Positions 18,374 to 28,334 of a DNA stretch of 64,000 bases are shown here, one piece after another. Made by a program: the position numbers and the translations under genes. The first letter of the stretch is position 1; each line of letters starts with the position of its first letter. The stretch comes from Burkholderia contaminans (GTDB taxonomy: Bacteria > Pseudomonadota > Gammaproteobacteria > Burkholderiales > Burkholderiaceae): contig NZ_CP090640.1 of NCBI RefSeq assembly GCF_029633825.1, positions 3,472,001-3,536,000 on the forward strand, given 5' to 3'. The notes under the pieces were generated by a model, which did no database searches, was not told the origin of the DNA, and worked only from the letters and a program-made list of their open reading frames with translations.

Positions 18374-19115
18374 GACGGCGCCACCACGGGCCGGTCTCGT
18401 TGCGCCCGCGCGGCGAGCGATCGAGCCACTGGTACATCCCCCAGAGCCCGTCGAGGCCGCGCGCATAGGTGGAGTACGTGTGATAAACCGCGCCGTCCTC
18501 GCGCACGAACGCGCTCATCCCCGGCCGGTCGAGCGAATACGTGAGCGCGTCGGTGCCGCACGTCGCCGCGAACTGCACGACGGGTGCCGGCGGCGGATCC
18601 ATGTCCATCGCGTGACCGGCACGCGCGTAGTTGTACTCGACGTCGCCCGCGCGCTGCTGCGTTTCGGTGAACGATACGTTGAAGTCGAAGTTGAAATCGC
18701 TGCCGACCGACGATGCCCACGGAAAGCGCCACCCCATCCGCTGCCGGTACGCGAGCAGCTTCGCGAGCGGCGCACGCGACACGGCGGCCAGCGTCACGTC
18801 GTGGTTCGCCAGGTGCACGGCAAACCCGTCGAAACCGTCGGCGATCGACGAGCACGACGGGCAGCCGGCCTTGTAGTCGGGGCCGAACATGAAGTGATAG
18901 ACGAGCAGTTGCGAACGGCCGCGAAACAGGTCGTCGAGCGTTGCCTGCCCGTCTTCGGTGTCGAACCGGTAGGTCTTGTCGACGCGCACCCAGGGCAGTG
19001 CCTGGCGCCGCCGCGCGAGTTCGTCGCTTTGCCGCGTCAGCGCCTTTTCCGCGTCGAGCAGCGCGCGCCGCTCGGCCAGCCATTCGTCGCGCGTTCCGGT
19101 GAGATGGGCCGTCAT
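18351..19115 (-). CDS. DUF899 thioredoxin-like protein
   Basis: The 254-residue protein starts after GGAGGAACCCGCC, a strong ribosome binding site. It matches the DUF899 family: WVRVDKTYRF and TLDDLFRGRSQLLVYHFMFG, then a CPSC pair in YKAGCPSCSSIADGFDG, and the C-terminal HTYSTYARGLD and GLWGMYQWLD segments. The fold is thioredoxin-like and soluble. The substrate is unknown. It is divergent from the regulator at 19230, 114 bp away, so that regulator may control it and the DUF2182 gene. Confidence 0.88.
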   Translation of the reverse strand: MTAHLTGTRDEWLAERRALLDAEKALTRQSDELARRRQALPWVRVDKTYRFDTEDGQATLDDLFRGRSQLLVYHFMFGPDYKAGCPSCSSIADGFDGFAVHLANHDVTLAAVSRAPLAKLLAYRQRMGWRFPWASSVGSDFNFDFNVSFTETQQRAGDVEYNYARAGHAMDMDPPPAPVVQFAATCGTDALTYSLDRPGMSAFVREDGAVYHTYSTYARGLDGLWGMYQWLDRSPRGRNETGPWWRRHDEYARG

Positions 19116-19229
19116 GGCGGGTTCCTCCTTCCGTTGGGTATCCGGGCACGGCATCCGGCGCCGTGTGCGTGGTGCTAGATTAGTGGCGGGCATCGGACCG
19201 GAGGGAGTGACAAGTGTGTCGGGATTCGG

Positions 19230-20450
19230 ATGGATTCGCTGATCACGGCGGCCGCGCGCGCGCTCGCGGCCGGTGACGCGCTCGGCGCGCTGAACCGTAT
19301 CGCGCTGCGCGACGATGCGCCGGCGCTCGCGCTGCGCGGGATCGCGATGGCGCAGCTCGGCGATTTCGAACGTGCTCGCGCACTCGTGCGCGGTGCCGCC
19401 CGTGCGTTCGGCGCGAAGGAGGCCGTGGCGCGTGCGCGCTGCGTCGTCGCGGAAGCGGAGATTGCGCTCGCGTCGCGCGACCTGCGCTGGCCGACGCGCG
19501 CGCTCGATGCCGCGTGCGCGACGCTCGACGCGCACGGCGACCGCGCCAATGCCGCGCATGCGCGCTATCTCGGCGTACGCCGGCTGCTGCTGATCGGCCG
19601 GCTCGACGATGCCGAACGGATGCTCGCGAATCTCGATCCCGCGCCGCTGCCGGCCGCATCGCGCGCTGCCCATGAGCTGATCGCGGCCGGCATCGCGATG
19701 CGCCGCATCCGCACGCACGCGGCCCGCGCTGCGCTCGCCCGAGCACGCGCAGCGGCCCTCGACGCCGGCATCGCCGCGCTGACGGCCGAGGTCGACACCG
19801 CCGCACGCGTGCTCGACGCACCGGCCGCGCGCCTCATCGCGCGCGGTACATCACGGCTCGTGTCGCTCGACGAAGTCGAAACACTGTTCGCGTCGAATGC
19901 ACTCGTCGTCGATGCGTGCCGCCACGCGGTGCGCGACGCGCGCACGACCGTGTCGCTTGCGCGGCGGCCCGTGCTGTTCGTGCTCGCCCGCGCGCTGGGC
20001 GAGGCATGGCCGGTGGACGTGTCACGCAACGCGCTCGTCGCCGTCGCGTTCCGCGCGAAACACGCGGACGAATCGCATCGCGCACGCCTGCGCGTCGAGA
20101 TCGGCCGGCTGCGCGCGGTGCTGCGCCCGCTCGCGAACGTCGTCGCCACGCCACGCGGCTTTGCGCTCGAACCACTCGGCATGCGTGAGACCGTCGTGCT
20201 GGCGCGCCCGGTCGACGATCGCCACGCAGCCGTGCTCGCGCTCCTCGCCGATGGCGAAGCGTGGTCGAGCTCCGCGCTGGCGCTGGCCCTCGGCGCGAGC
20301 CAGCGCACCGTACAGCGCGCGCTCGACGCACTCGCTGAAGCGGGCAAAGTCCAGGCGCTGGGGCGCGGCCGCGCGCGCCGCTGGATGACGCCGCCGCTGC
20401 CCGGTTTCGCGACGACCTTGTTACTCCCTGCCCCGCTGCCGGGCGATTAG
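19230..20450 (+). CDS. Winged-helix transcriptional regulator
   Basis: This 406-residue protein is very Ala/Arg-rich. The first 200 residues look like helical TPR-type repeats. A winged-helix-like segment follows near 240-320, and a C-terminal helix-turn-helix contains GASQRTVQRALDALAEAGKV. It therefore looks like a DNA-binding regulator with a helical sensing region, but I cannot name its family. It is divergent from the DUF899–DUF2182 pair and directly upstream of the beta-propeller gene, either of which may be its target. Confidence 0.7.
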   Translation: MDSLITAAARALAAGDALGALNRIALRDDAPALALRGIAMAQLGDFERARALVRGAARAFGAKEAVARARCVVAEAEIALASRDLRWPTRALDAACATLDAHGDRANAAHARYLGVRRLLLIGRLDDAERMLANLDPAPLPAASRAAHELIAAGIAMRRIRTHAARAALARARAAALDAGIAALTAEVDTAARVLDAPAARLIARGTSRLVSLDEVETLFASNALVVDACRHAVRDARTTVSLARRPVLFVLARALGEAWPVDVSRNALVAVAFRAKHADESHRARLRVEIGRLRAVLRPLANVVATPRGFALEPLGMRETVVLARPVDDRHAAVLALLADGEAWSSSALALALGASQRTVQRALDALAEAGKVQALGRGRARRWMTPPLPGFATTLLLPAPLPGD

Positions 20451-20481
20451 GATGACCTCAACGAACGACGAGGTGACGAAC

Positions 20482-21168
20482 ATGAAGCGCTCCCGTGCAG
20501 ACATCCTTCGCGAATACGGCCCGTTTCCGGGCGTCGACGGCGTACACGGCGTCACGTACGACGGGCAGTACGTGTGGTACGCGTCCGGCGACAAGCTGAA
20601 TGCGCTCGACCCGGAACGCGGCACGACCGTCCGCTCGCTCGACGTCGCCGCGCATGCGGGCACGGCGTTCGACGGCCGCCACCTGTACCAGATCGTCGAG
20701 GACCGCATCGAGAAGATCGATCCCGAATCGGGCCGCGTACTCGCGACGATCCCCGCCCCCGGCAACGGCGGCGATTCCGGGCTGGCTTGGGCCGAAGGCG
20801 CGCTGTGGGTCGGCCAGTACCGCGAACGCAAGATTCATCAGGTGGATCCGCAAACGGGCGCCGTGCTGCGCACGATCGAATCGAACCGCTTCGTCACCGG
20901 CGTGACGTGGGTCGACGGCGAGCTGTGGCACGGCACCTGGGAAGCCGACCAGGCCGACCTGCGGCACATCGATCCGCGCACCGGCCAGGTGCTCGAGCAG
21001 ATCGACATGCCAGCAGGCGTCGGCGTATCGGGGCTCGAATCCGACGGCCACGACCGCTTCTACTGCGGCGGCGGCAACAGCGGCACGTTGCGCGCCGTGC
21101 GCCGGCCCGCGCGGGCCGGGGTGTCGGGCAACAACGCGGGCGCGTCGCCCGATTCGGCCGACGAATGA
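20482..21168 (+). CDS. YncE/Vgb-like beta-propeller protein
   Basis: The start at 20482 (MKRSRADILREYGPFPG) follows GACGAGGTGACGAAC; an in-frame ATG at 20452 lies almost on the previous stop and is less likely. The 228-residue product has five to six repeats of the form WYASGDKLNALDPERGTTV, LYQIVEDRIEKIDPESGRVL and LWVGQYRERKIHQVDPQTG, typical of streptogramin-lyase- or glutamine-cyclotransferase-like propellers. No signal peptide is visible, so it is probably cytosolic. Ligand and reaction are unknown. It lies 31 bp after the regulator and may share its transcript. Confidence 0.75.
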   Translation: MKRSRADILREYGPFPGVDGVHGVTYDGQYVWYASGDKLNALDPERGTTVRSLDVAAHAGTAFDGRHLYQIVEDRIEKIDPESGRVLATIPAPGNGGDSGLAWAEGALWVGQYRERKIHQVDPQTGAVLRTIESNRFVTGVTWVDGELWHGTWEADQADLRHIDPRTGQVLEQIDMPAGVGVSGLESDGHDRFYCGGGNSGTLRAVRRPARAGVSGNNAGASPDSADE

Positions 21169-21304
21169 TCCGCAGCCTGCGGTGATCGCTCCCGGGCGCA
21201 GCGCGCCTGCGCGCCGCCCTGCGCCGAGTGCAGGAATGAACAAGACGACGTCGCGGCCGCGTCGCTAAGATGCGCGCTCGTCAGTCATGTGTTCGGAGCG
21301 GTCG

Positions 21305-22288
21305 ATGCAACGCGGTGTGGTCTATGGTGTCCTGGCAGGTGCCCTGTGGGGCATGGTGTTTCTCGTTCCGCGGCTGCTGACCGACTTCTCGCCGCTGCTG
21401 CTGAGCGCCGGCCGCTACGCGATGTACGGCCTCGTGTCGTTGGCGGCCGCGCTGCCGGCCGCCCGCTCGCTGCTCGCGCGGCTGACCCGTGAGGATCTCG
21501 TCGCGCTGGTCAGGCTCGCCGTCGTCGGCAACGTCGCGTACTACATGCTGCTGTCCGGCGCCGTGCACCTGATCGGCATCGCGCCCAGTTCGCTGATCGT
21601 CGGCGTGCTGCCCGTCACGGTCACGCTCGCGGGCCTCGGCGACCACGGCGCCGTGCCGTTGCGGCGGCTCGCGGCCCCGCTCGCGCTGGTGATCGCGGGC
21701 ATCGTCTGCATCAACGTCGACCTGTTCACGTCCGAGGCCGCACATGCGACGACGCTCGGCCAGAAGCTCGCCGGCATCGCCTGCGCGGCCGGCGCGCTCG
21801 CGAGCTGGACCTGGTATGCGGTCGCGAACGCACGCTATCTGCAACGCCATCATCATTTCGGCGGCAACGAGTGGTCGGTGCTGTGGGGTGTCGTGACGGG
21901 CCTGATCGGCGGGCTCGTCTGGATCGCGATCGTCGCACTGCCGGCCGGCTCCGTGCAGGCGGCGGTGCCTGCATCGCGCTGGCAGCTGTTCTGGCTGCTG
22001 AACCTCGTACTCGCGATCGGCGCATCGTGGCTCGGCAACGGGCTGTGGAATGCCGCGTCGAAGCGGCTGCCGCTCACGCTGTCGGGCCAGCTGATCGTGT
22101 TCGAAACCGTGTTCGCGATGCTTTACGCGTTCGTGTACGACCAGCGGATGCCGCATGCACTCGAGATCGCCGCGCTGGTGCTGCTGCTCGCGGGTGTCTA
22201 CGGATCGGTGCGGCAGCACGGCGACACGCCCGCCGGCGGCGATACGTCGGGACGCACGCCGGCGAACGCGAACGCTGCGGCCCACTGA
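21305..22288 (+). CDS. EamA/DMT family transporter
   Basis: The 327-residue integral membrane protein starts at MQRGVVYGVLAGALWGMVFL, after GGAGCGGTCG. About ten transmembrane helices form two EamA repeats (for example PRLLTDFSPLLLSAGRYAMYG and the second-half SWLGNGLWNAASKRLPLTLS). The family exports amino acids and other metabolites across the inner membrane; the substrate cannot be read from sequence. The hydrophilic C-terminal tail (GGDTSGRTPANANAAAH) is cytosolic. It is a single gene with its own spacing on both sides. Confidence 0.9.
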   Translation: MQRGVVYGVLAGALWGMVFLVPRLLTDFSPLLLSAGRYAMYGLVSLAAALPAARSLLARLTREDLVALVRLAVVGNVAYYMLLSGAVHLIGIAPSSLIVGVLPVTVTLAGLGDHGAVPLRRLAAPLALVIAGIVCINVDLFTSEAAHATTLGQKLAGIACAAGALASWTWYAVANARYLQRHHHFGGNEWSVLWGVVTGLIGGLVWIAIVALPAGSVQAAVPASRWQLFWLLNLVLAIGASWLGNGLWNAASKRLPLTLSGQLIVFETVFAMLYAFVYDQRMPHALEIAALVLLLAGVYGSVRQHGDTPAGGDTSGRTPANANAAAH

Positions 22289-22340
22289 GCGCCGCGGCGT
22301 TCGATCGAACGAATCGGGACGAAAGCCGCGGAACGGCGCG

Positions 22341-22664
22341 TCAGCGCGCGTCCTTGTGCATCCACTTGCGGCCCTCGATGGAGCCGTCGCGGCGCGACTT
22401 GTCGACGCGCCGCTGGCGCGCGAGCTTCGGATCGACGATCAACGGACGGTAGATCTCGACGCGGTCGTGGTCGGCGAGCGGCGCGTCGAGCGGCGCAAGC
22501 TTGCCGTACACGCCCGTCTTCGCGTTCGCGAGATCGATTTCCGGGTGCAGCGCGAGCACGCCGCTCGCATCGATCGCCGAACGAACGGTCGCCCCTTCGG
22601 GCAGCGACAGAGGAATCAGCGTCTGGCGATCCGGCAGCGCGTAGCAGACTTCGATCGACAGCAT
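22341..22664 (-). CDS. rnfH: RnfH family ubiquitin-like protein
   Basis: The 107-residue protein begins MLSIEVCYALPDRQTLIPL and has the RnfH pattern LPEGATVRSAID and KLAPLDAPLADHDRVEIYRPLIVDPK. The fold is beta-grasp. The tail (ARQRRVDKSRR) is basic. RnfH and RatA form a conserved gene pair in many proteobacteria, as here, with the RnfH start 4 bp after the RatA stop. The biochemical role is not settled. Confidence 0.92.
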   Translation of the reverse strand: MLSIEVCYALPDRQTLIPLSLPEGATVRSAIDASGVLALHPEIDLANAKTGVYGKLAPLDAPLADHDRVEIYRPLIVDPKLARQRRVDKSRRDGSIEGRKWMHKDAR

Positions 22665-22668
22665 CGCG

Positions 22669-23106
22669 TCACCCCTTCCCGTAGCGCTGGTCGGCACGCT
22701 TCACGAACGAATCGACGAACGTGTTGGCGATGTGGCTGAACACGGGCCCGATGATCTTCTCGAGCAGGATGCTCGAGAACTCGTAGTGCAGCGCGAATTC
22801 GATCTTGCAGGCATCGGCGCGCAGTGCCGTGAAGCGCCACGAGCCCGTGAACTTCCTGAACGGGCCGTCGGTGAACTCCATGTCGATCCGCGTCGGGCGC
22901 TGCTGCGTGTTGCGCGTCGCGAAATGCTGCTTGATGCCCTTGAAGTTGATGTCGATGCGCGCTTCCATCCCGCTCTCGTCCTGACGGCGAACCTCGACGC
23001 CGCCGCACCAGGGCAGGAAATTGGGGTAGTCGGCCACGTCGGTGACAAGGTCGAACATCTGTTCCGCCGAATGACGGATCAATACGGTTTTCTGGACATC
23101 TGCCAT
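22669..23106 (-). CDS. ratA: RatA/COQ10-like START domain protein
   Basis: The 145-residue protein MADVQKTVLIRHSAEQMFDL has the START/COQ10 fold hallmarks DVADYPNFLPWCGGVEV and HYEFSSILLEKIIGPVFSHI. E. coli RatA was reported to bind 50S subunits and block 70S formation, while relatives bind ubiquinone as Coq10; either role is possible. The gene is divergent from smpB, 98 bp away, the same order as in E. coli. The start is the ATG at 23106; an upstream ATG at 23127 is less conserved. Confidence 0.9.
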   Translation of the reverse strand: MADVQKTVLIRHSAEQMFDLVTDVADYPNFLPWCGGVEVRRQDESGMEARIDINFKGIKQHFATRNTQQRPTRIDMEFTDGPFRKFTGSWRFTALRADACKIEFALHYEFSSILLEKIIGPVFSHIANTFVDSFVKRADQRYGKG

Positions 23107-23204
23107 AAATCGCGCGGCATCGCTCAAAGTGAGAACGCAAGCCGGGCGATTCCCGCCCCGCTTTGCTAAAATCGTGATTTTAAACGAGTTGGCCCGATCC
23201 TTTC

Positions 23205-23651
23205 ATGAGCATCATCGACAACAGGAAAGCGCACTTCGATTATCACATCGAGGAACGCTACGAGGCGGGGCTCGTGCTGGAGGGCTGGGAAGTCAAGGCG
23301 CTGCGCGCCGGGCGCGGCCAGATCAGGGAAGGTTACGTCGTGATCAAGCACGCCGAGATCTTCCTGATCGGTACCCATATCAGCCCGCTGCCCGAGGCTT
23401 CGACCCACATCACGCCCGACCCGGTTCGCACGCGCAAGCTGCTGCTGCACCGCGAGGAAATCAAGAAACTGATCGGCAAGGTCGAGCAGCGCGGCTACAC
23501 GCTCGTGCCGCTGAACTTCCACTACAAGGGCGGCCGCGTGAAGTGCGACATCGCGCTCGCGAAGGGCAAGAAGCTGCACGACAAGCGCGAAACCGAGAAG
23601 AAGCGCGACTGGGAACGCGAAAAGGCACGCATCATGCGCGCCGGCACCTGA
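23205..23651 (+). CDS. smpB: SsrA-binding protein
   Basis: The 148-residue protein binds tmRNA and delivers it to stalled ribosomes for trans-translation. It has the typical beta-barrel segments [20 protein letters not shown] and [19 protein letters not shown], and the basic C-terminal tail [14 protein letters not shown] that enters the mRNA channel. A strong hairpin terminator follows. The divergent partner is ratA. Confidence 0.98.
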   Translation: MSIIDNRKAHFDYHIEERYEAGLVLEGWEVKALRAGRGQIREGYVVIKHAEIFLIGTHISPLPEASTHITPDPVRTRKLLLHREEIKKLIGKVEQRGYTLVPLNFHYKGGRVKCDIALAKGKKLHDKRETEKKRDWEREKARIMRAGT

Positions 23652-23676
23652 CCTGCGCGATACGCATCACAAACGA

Positions 23677-23703
23677 CACGGCCCGCTCGAAGCGGGCCGT
23701 GTT
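23677..23703 (+). terminator. Rho-independent terminator of smpB
   Basis: Arms ACACGGCCCGCT and AGCGGGCCGTGT form a 12-bp G+C-rich stem with a 3-base loop, 25 bp after smpB, followed by TTGCTTT. The following 200 bp contain no gene. Confidence 0.85.
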
Positions 23704-23841
23704 GCTTTGGGCTCGGGGAATCGGGCGTGCCGGCTACAAGGGCGACACGCGGCGCGCCACGCCGCCCGTTTCGGCCGAAGCAAGGGTCCGGCTATGGAGC
23801 CGCACGAGCGTCATCCACACCCCGGCTGCGCGACGATTCGC

Positions 23842-23872
23842 CGCACACGGAGCGCACACGGAGCGCACACGG
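23842..23872. repeat. 11-bp tandem repeat, about 2.8 copies
   Basis: CGCACACGGAG is repeated back to back in the short gap between smpB and the SPFH gene. It does not code and has no evident function; it may vary in copy number between isolates. Confidence 0.7.
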
Positions 23873-23902
23873 CGGCCGCAAGCGAACCGCGCAAACCCGG
23901 AC

Positions 23903-24838
23903 TCACGCCTTCCCGCCCGAGGCGGCCCCCGCGCTCTTGACGATCGTCAGCGCCGACGAGATCGCCGTGCCGAGATCCGACAGATTCGCCGGCACGATCA
24001 GCGTGTTGCCCTGCTTCGCGAGATTCGAGAACGCGCTGACATACTGCTCGGCGACCTTCAGGTTCACCGCGTCCATCCCGCCCTGCGATTGCATCGCGTT
24101 CGCAATCTTCTGGATCGCTTGCGCGTTCGCTTCAGCCACCGCCAGAATCGCGGCGGCCTCGCCCTGCGCCTGGTTGATCGCGGCCTGCCGCTCGCCTTCG
24201 GATTTCTGGATCGCTGCTTCGCGCGCACCCGACGCGAGATTGATCTGCTCCTGCTTGCGGCCTTCGGAAGCGGCAATCAGCGCACGCTTTTCGCGCTCCG
24301 CGGTGATCTGCGCCTGCATCGCGTGCAGGATTTCCTTCGGCGGCGTCAGGTCCTTGATCTCGTAGCGCAGAACCTTCACGCCCCAGTTCGCCGCGGCCTG
24401 ATCGAGTGCCGACACGATGTTGTGGTTGATGAAGTCGCGCTCCTCGAACGTCTTGTCGAGTTCGAGCTTGCCGACCACCGAGCGCAACGTCGTTTGCGCG
24501 AGCTGCGTGATCGCGAGCACGAAGTTGCTCGACCCGTACGACGCCTTCATCGGATCGGTCACCTGGAAGTACAGCACGCCGTCGACCTGCAGCTGCGTGT
24601 TGTCGCGCGTGATACAGACCTGGCTCGGCACGTCGAGCGGGATTTCCTTCAACACGTGCCGGTAGGCGATGCGATCGACGAACGGCAGCACGATATTGAG
24701 ACCGGGCGACAGCGTCGCGTGATAGCGCCCGAAGCGCTCGAGCACCCACGCATGCTGCTGCGGCACGATCTTCACCGTCTTCGACACGATCACGATCGCG
24801 ATGACGAGCAGGACCACCCAGATGATCAGCGAATCCAT
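23903..24838 (-). CDS. SPFH/stomatin-like membrane protease regulator (QmcA-like)
   Basis: The 311-residue protein starts MDSLIIWVVLLVIAIVIVSK after a strong GGAGGG site. One N-terminal membrane helix is followed by the SPFH/Band 7 domain (LERFGRYHATLSPGLNIVLP, then SVVGKLELDKTFEERDFIN) and an Ala/Gln-rich coiled coil near 190-260. Such proteins form large oligomers in membrane microdomains and associate with FtsH-type proteases. It is paired with the upstream NfeD gene, 33 bp away, the usual SPFH–NfeD operon. Confidence 0.93.
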   Translation of the reverse strand: MDSLIIWVVLLVIAIVIVSKTVKIVPQQHAWVLERFGRYHATLSPGLNIVLPFVDRIAYRHVLKEIPLDVPSQVCITRDNTQLQVDGVLYFQVTDPMKASYGSSNFVLAITQLAQTTLRSVVGKLELDKTFEERDFINHNIVSALDQAAANWGVKVLRYEIKDLTPPKEILHAMQAQITAEREKRALIAASEGRKQEQINLASGAREAAIQKSEGERQAAINQAQGEAAAILAVAEANAQAIQKIANAMQSQGGMDAVNLKVAEQYVSAFSNLAKQGNTLIVPANLSDLGTAISSALTIVKSAGAASGGKA

Positions 24839-24871
24839 GAAATATTCCCTCCTTGTTGTATCGGCGGGCGA

Positions 24872-25305
24872 TCAGCCCGCGGGTTTCGCCACGACCACGA
24901 GACAATTGCCGCGCACGGCACTTACCTGGTACACGTGCGCATCGTCGCGCTCGCCGTTCTCGAGCTCGACGTCCCAGTCGGCGCCGCGGTACTGCACGCG
25001 CGCGCGGCCGTCACGCCACGCGTCGACCGTAACGGTCGCGCCGATATCGAGATTGACGTCGGGATTCGTCGACGTGTCGCGCTTCTGCTTGCGGCCGAGC
25101 CCCGAACGCCGCAACACGATCATCGCGACGATCGCGACCACCCCGCCGCACCGAACTGCACGTGCGGCGCGAAACCGGCCAGCTGCAGCAGCCCGCCCGC
25201 GAGAAAGCCGAGCGCGATCATCAGCAGGTAGAACGTGCCCGTCAGCAACTCGGCCACGACCAGCACGCCCACCGCGACCCACCAGAACAGATGCCCCGAC
25301 ATCAT
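24872..25305 (-). pseudogene. NfeD-like membrane protein, frameshifted
   Basis: The N terminus (MMSGHLFWWVAVGVLVVAEL, about two to three membrane helices) reads in one frame to HVQFGAAG. The C-terminal OB-fold domain (INLDIG-type segment PDVNLDIGATVTVDAWRDG to VVVAKPAG) reads in another. One extra C in the CCCC run at 25141-25144 restores a 144-residue NfeD of normal length. The partner SPFH gene downstream is intact. NfeD proteins stabilise SPFH scaffolds. The break may be a real mutation or a homopolymer error, like the one at 15368. Confidence 0.8.
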
Positions 25306-25454
25306 TGCGGTCTCCAGAAAAACATCTCCCACGTTCACTTGCGTGGCATGGAACCAGAATACGCGCTGAAGCGCTGTTCCGGATCGATTTGTTCGTGGCG
25401 CCCGAGAGAGCGGCCGGCACGCCTGGGGCAGCCCGGTTCGTACCGACAAACAAA

Positions 25455-25480
25455 AACACCCCGGTATCTACCGGGGTGTT
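25455..25480 (-). terminator. Terminator between ppsA and nfeD
   Basis: Arms AACACCCCGGTA and TACCGGGGTGTT form a 12-bp stem with a 2-base loop, flanked by A and T runs. It lies 78 bp downstream of ppsA and can work for minus-strand transcripts. Confidence 0.85.
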
Positions 25481-25558
25481 TATAGCATGAACCTTGCAAT
25501 TTGCCTTCACTGAAGGAGCAGCAGCGCCGCTCCTTCGTCGATGGCAAGTTACCGACCG

Positions 25559-27958
25559 TTACTTCCGGTTGGCGAGCGCCTGCCACGTATCGATGATCGT
25601 GTCGGGGTTCAGCGAGATCGACACGATGCCTTCGTCCGTCAGCCATTGCGCGAAGTCCGGATGATCGGACGGGCCCTGGCCGCAGATGCCGACGTACTTG
25701 CCCATCTTGCGGCAGGTATCGATCGCGCGCTTCAGCAGGAACTTGACGGCCGGGTCGCGTTCGTCGAAGTCGACAGCCAGCAATTCCATGCCCGAATCGC
25801 GGTCGAGGCCGAGCGTGAGCTGCGTGAGGTCGTTCGAGCCGATCGAGAAACCGTCGAAGAACTGCAGGAAATCTTCGGCGAGGATCGCGTTGGTCGGGAC
25901 TTCGCACATCATCACGAGGCGCAGGCCGTTTTCGCCGCGCTTCAGGCCGAACTTCTCGAGCAGGCCGACGACACGCTCCGCCTGCTTCACGGTCCGCACG
26001 AACGGCACCATGATCTCGACGTTGGTCAGGCCCATCTCGTCGCGCACGCGCTTCAGTGCACGGCACTCCATCTCGAACGCCTGCGCGAAGTCTTCAGCGA
26101 TGTAACGCGACGCGCCGCGGAAGCCCAGCATCGGGTTTTCCTCGTCCGGCTCGTAACGCGAACCGCCGATCAGCTTCTTGTACTCGTTCGACTTGAAGTC
26201 GGACAGACGCACGATCACGGGCTTCGGATAGAACGCCGCCGCGATCGTCGCGACACCTTCCGTCAGCTTGTCGACGTAGAACTGACGCGGCGATGCGTGA
26301 CCGCGCGCGACGCTCTCGACGGCCTTCTTCAGATCCTGGTCGATGTTCGGGTACTCGAGGATCGCCTTCGGGTGAACGCCGATGTTGTTGTTGATGATGA
26401 ACTCGAGACGCGCGAGACCCACGCCGCCGTTCGGCAGTTGCGAGAAGTCGAACGCGAGCTGCGGGTTGCCGACGTTCATCATGATCTTGACCGGGATTTC
26501 CGGCAGTTCGCCGCGCTGCACTTCCGTGACTTCCGTCTCGAGCAGGCCGTCGTAGATCTTGCCTTCGTCGCCTTCCGCGCACGACACGGTGACGAGCGCG
26601 CCGTCCTTCAGGATGTCGGTCGCGTCGCCGCAGCCGACGACTGCCGGCACGCCGAGTTCACGCGCGATAATCGCCGCGTGGCAGGTCCGGCCGCCACGGT
26701 TCGTGACGATCGCGGCTGCACGCTTCATCACCGGCTCCCAGTTCGGGTCGGTCATGTCGGCCACCAGCACGTCGCCCGGCTGCACGCGTTCCATTTCCGA
26801 CGGATCCTGGATCACGCGCACGGGGCCCGCACCGATCTTCTGGCCGATCGCACGGCCCGTTGCCAGCACCTGCGACTGGCCCTTCAGCTTGAAGCGCTGC
26901 TCGGCCTTGCCGCTCGCCTGGCTCTTCACGGTTTCCGGGCGTGCCTGCAGGATGAAGATCTTGCCGTCGCGGCCGTCCTTGCCCCACTCGATGTCCATCG
27001 GACGCTGGTAGTGCTTCTCGATGATGACCGCGTACTTCGCCAGCTCGATCACGTCCTCGTCGGTGATCGAGTAGCGGTTGCGCTGCTCGTGCGGCACGTC
27101 GACCGTCTTCACGCGGCCCGGCTCGCCCGGCTGCGTGAATTCCATCTTGATCAGCTTCGAGCCGATCGAGCGGCGGATGATCGGGTACTTGTCCTGGGCG
27201 AGCGTCGTCTTGAACACGTAGAACTCGTCCGGGTTCACTGCGCCCTGCACGACGGTTTCGCCCAGGCCGTAGCTCGACGTGATGAACACGGCGTCCTTGA
27301 AGCCCGATTCGGTGTCGATCGTGAACATCACGCCGGCCGCGCCGACGTCCGAGCGGACCATGCGCTGCACGCCGGCCGACAGGGCGACTTCCGCGTGCGT
27401 GAAGCCCTTGTGCACGCGATACGAGATCGCGCGGTCGTTGTACAGCGACGCGAACACGTGCTTCATGCGGTCGAGCACGTCCTCGATACCGACGACGTTC
27501 AGGTACGACTCCTGCTGGCCGGCGAACGATGCGTCGGGCAGGTCTTCCGCGGTAGCGGACGAACGCACGGCGAACGACAGCTCGCCCGGCGAGCTGTTCT
27601 TCAGGATGTCGAACTGCTCACGGATTTCCTGCTCGAGACGTGCCTGCAGCGGCGCATCGACGATCCACTTGCGGATTTCGGCGCCGGCTTCGGCGAGCGC
27701 CTTCACGTCGTCGATGTCGAGCGACTCGAGACGCTTGGCGATGCGGTCGGTAAGGTCGTTGTGCTTGAGGAAATCGCGGAACGCGAGCGCGGTCGTGGCG
27801 AAACCGGTGGGTACGCGAACGCCTGCTTCGGAAAGCTGGCTGATCATTTCGCCCAGCGACGCATTCTTGCCGCCGACGATCTCCACATCGGTCATCCGCA
27901 ACTGCTCGAACGGAATTACATACGCCTGGTCCTTTGCGACGTTTGCTGCGTTAGTCAT
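25559..27958 (-). CDS. ppsA: Phosphoenolpyruvate synthase
   Basis: The 799-residue enzyme makes PEP from pyruvate and ATP for gluconeogenesis. It has the N-terminal nucleotide-binding domain ([30 protein letters not shown]), the swivelling phosphohistidine domain [15 protein letters not shown], and the C-terminal TIM barrel with [17 protein letters not shown]. The start [20 protein letters not shown] is chosen over an upstream ATG at 28132 as it matches family ends. The divergent gene ppsR encodes its regulator, as in many proteobacteria. Confidence 0.97.
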   Translation of the reverse strand: MTNAANVAKDQAYVIPFEQLRMTDVEIVGGKNASLGEMISQLSEAGVRVPTGFATTALAFRDFLKHNDLTDRIAKRLESLDIDDVKALAEAGAEIRKWIVDAPLQARLEQEIREQFDILKNSSPGELSFAVRSSATAEDLPDASFAGQQESYLNVVGIEDVLDRMKHVFASLYNDRAISYRVHKGFTHAEVALSAGVQRMVRSDVGAAGVMFTIDTESGFKDAVFITSSYGLGETVVQGAVNPDEFYVFKTTLAQDKYPIIRRSIGSKLIKMEFTQPGEPGRVKTVDVPHEQRNRYSITDEDVIELAKYAVIIEKHYQRPMDIEWGKDGRDGKIFILQARPETVKSQASGKAEQRFKLKGQSQVLATGRAIGQKIGAGPVRVIQDPSEMERVQPGDVLVADMTDPNWEPVMKRAAAIVTNRGGRTCHAAIIARELGVPAVVGCGDATDILKDGALVTVSCAEGDEGKIYDGLLETEVTEVQRGELPEIPVKIMMNVGNPQLAFDFSQLPNGGVGLARLEFIINNNIGVHPKAILEYPNIDQDLKKAVESVARGHASPRQFYVDKLTEGVATIAAAFYPKPVIVRLSDFKSNEYKKLIGGSRYEPDEENPMLGFRGASRYIAEDFAQAFEMECRALKRVRDEMGLTNVEIMVPFVRTVKQAERVVGLLEKFGLKRGENGLRLVMMCEVPTNAILAEDFLQFFDGFSIGSNDLTQLTLGLDRDSGMELLAVDFDERDPAVKFLLKRAIDTCRKMGKYVGICGQGPSDHPDFAQWLTDEGIVSISLNPDTIIDTWQALANRK

Positions 27959-28334
27959 ACAAGCCCCTAAGTGTGAAAAAAATGCTCGATTGCGCAAGTG
28001 GGCTTGGACGCGGGCGCTTGCAAAAAGGCGCGGCGCGTCTTGCGCAACCTGTTGGAGAAACAATCGCAGCGGCGGATTATCTTCCGACCCGATTTGCAAA
28101 AATCCCGGCAGAAGGGCGATATTTTCAGACAAATCGCCAAACTTGCCGGGAATTTTGGAATCGAGCGGAGAACCCCGGGGCGCCGTTCGCGCCCTGCCCC
28201 CGCAATTGCTTATCCAACAGGTTGCCGCTATTCTACCGTGCCGGCTGCCGGATGTGGCGCGACCTTGTCACTGCGTCTGGAGGCGAACCTCCAGCCGCCC
28301 GCGCAACCGCCCTTCACGCTCGACGCCCAGATTC
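27959..28334. promoter_or_regulatory. Divergent ppsA–ppsR control region
   Basis: This 376-bp gap lies between two divergent starts, so it must hold both promoters. Stretches such as AAAAATCCCGGCAGAAG and ACTTGCCGGGAATTTTGG form related inverted elements near 28095-28158. I could not assign −10/−35 pairs with confidence. No gene is seen. Confidence 0.5.

Noticed and set aside
15535..18375. Very long plus-strand open frame opposite guaB and neighbours
   Set aside because: It is an antisense shadow of high-G+C codons: His/Arg/Asp-rich with no domain, and the minus strand carries guaB and DUF2182.
25541..27970. Long plus-strand open frame opposite ppsA
   Set aside because: ppsA on the minus strand is unmistakable, and the plus-strand product is Arg/His/Val-rich nonsense.
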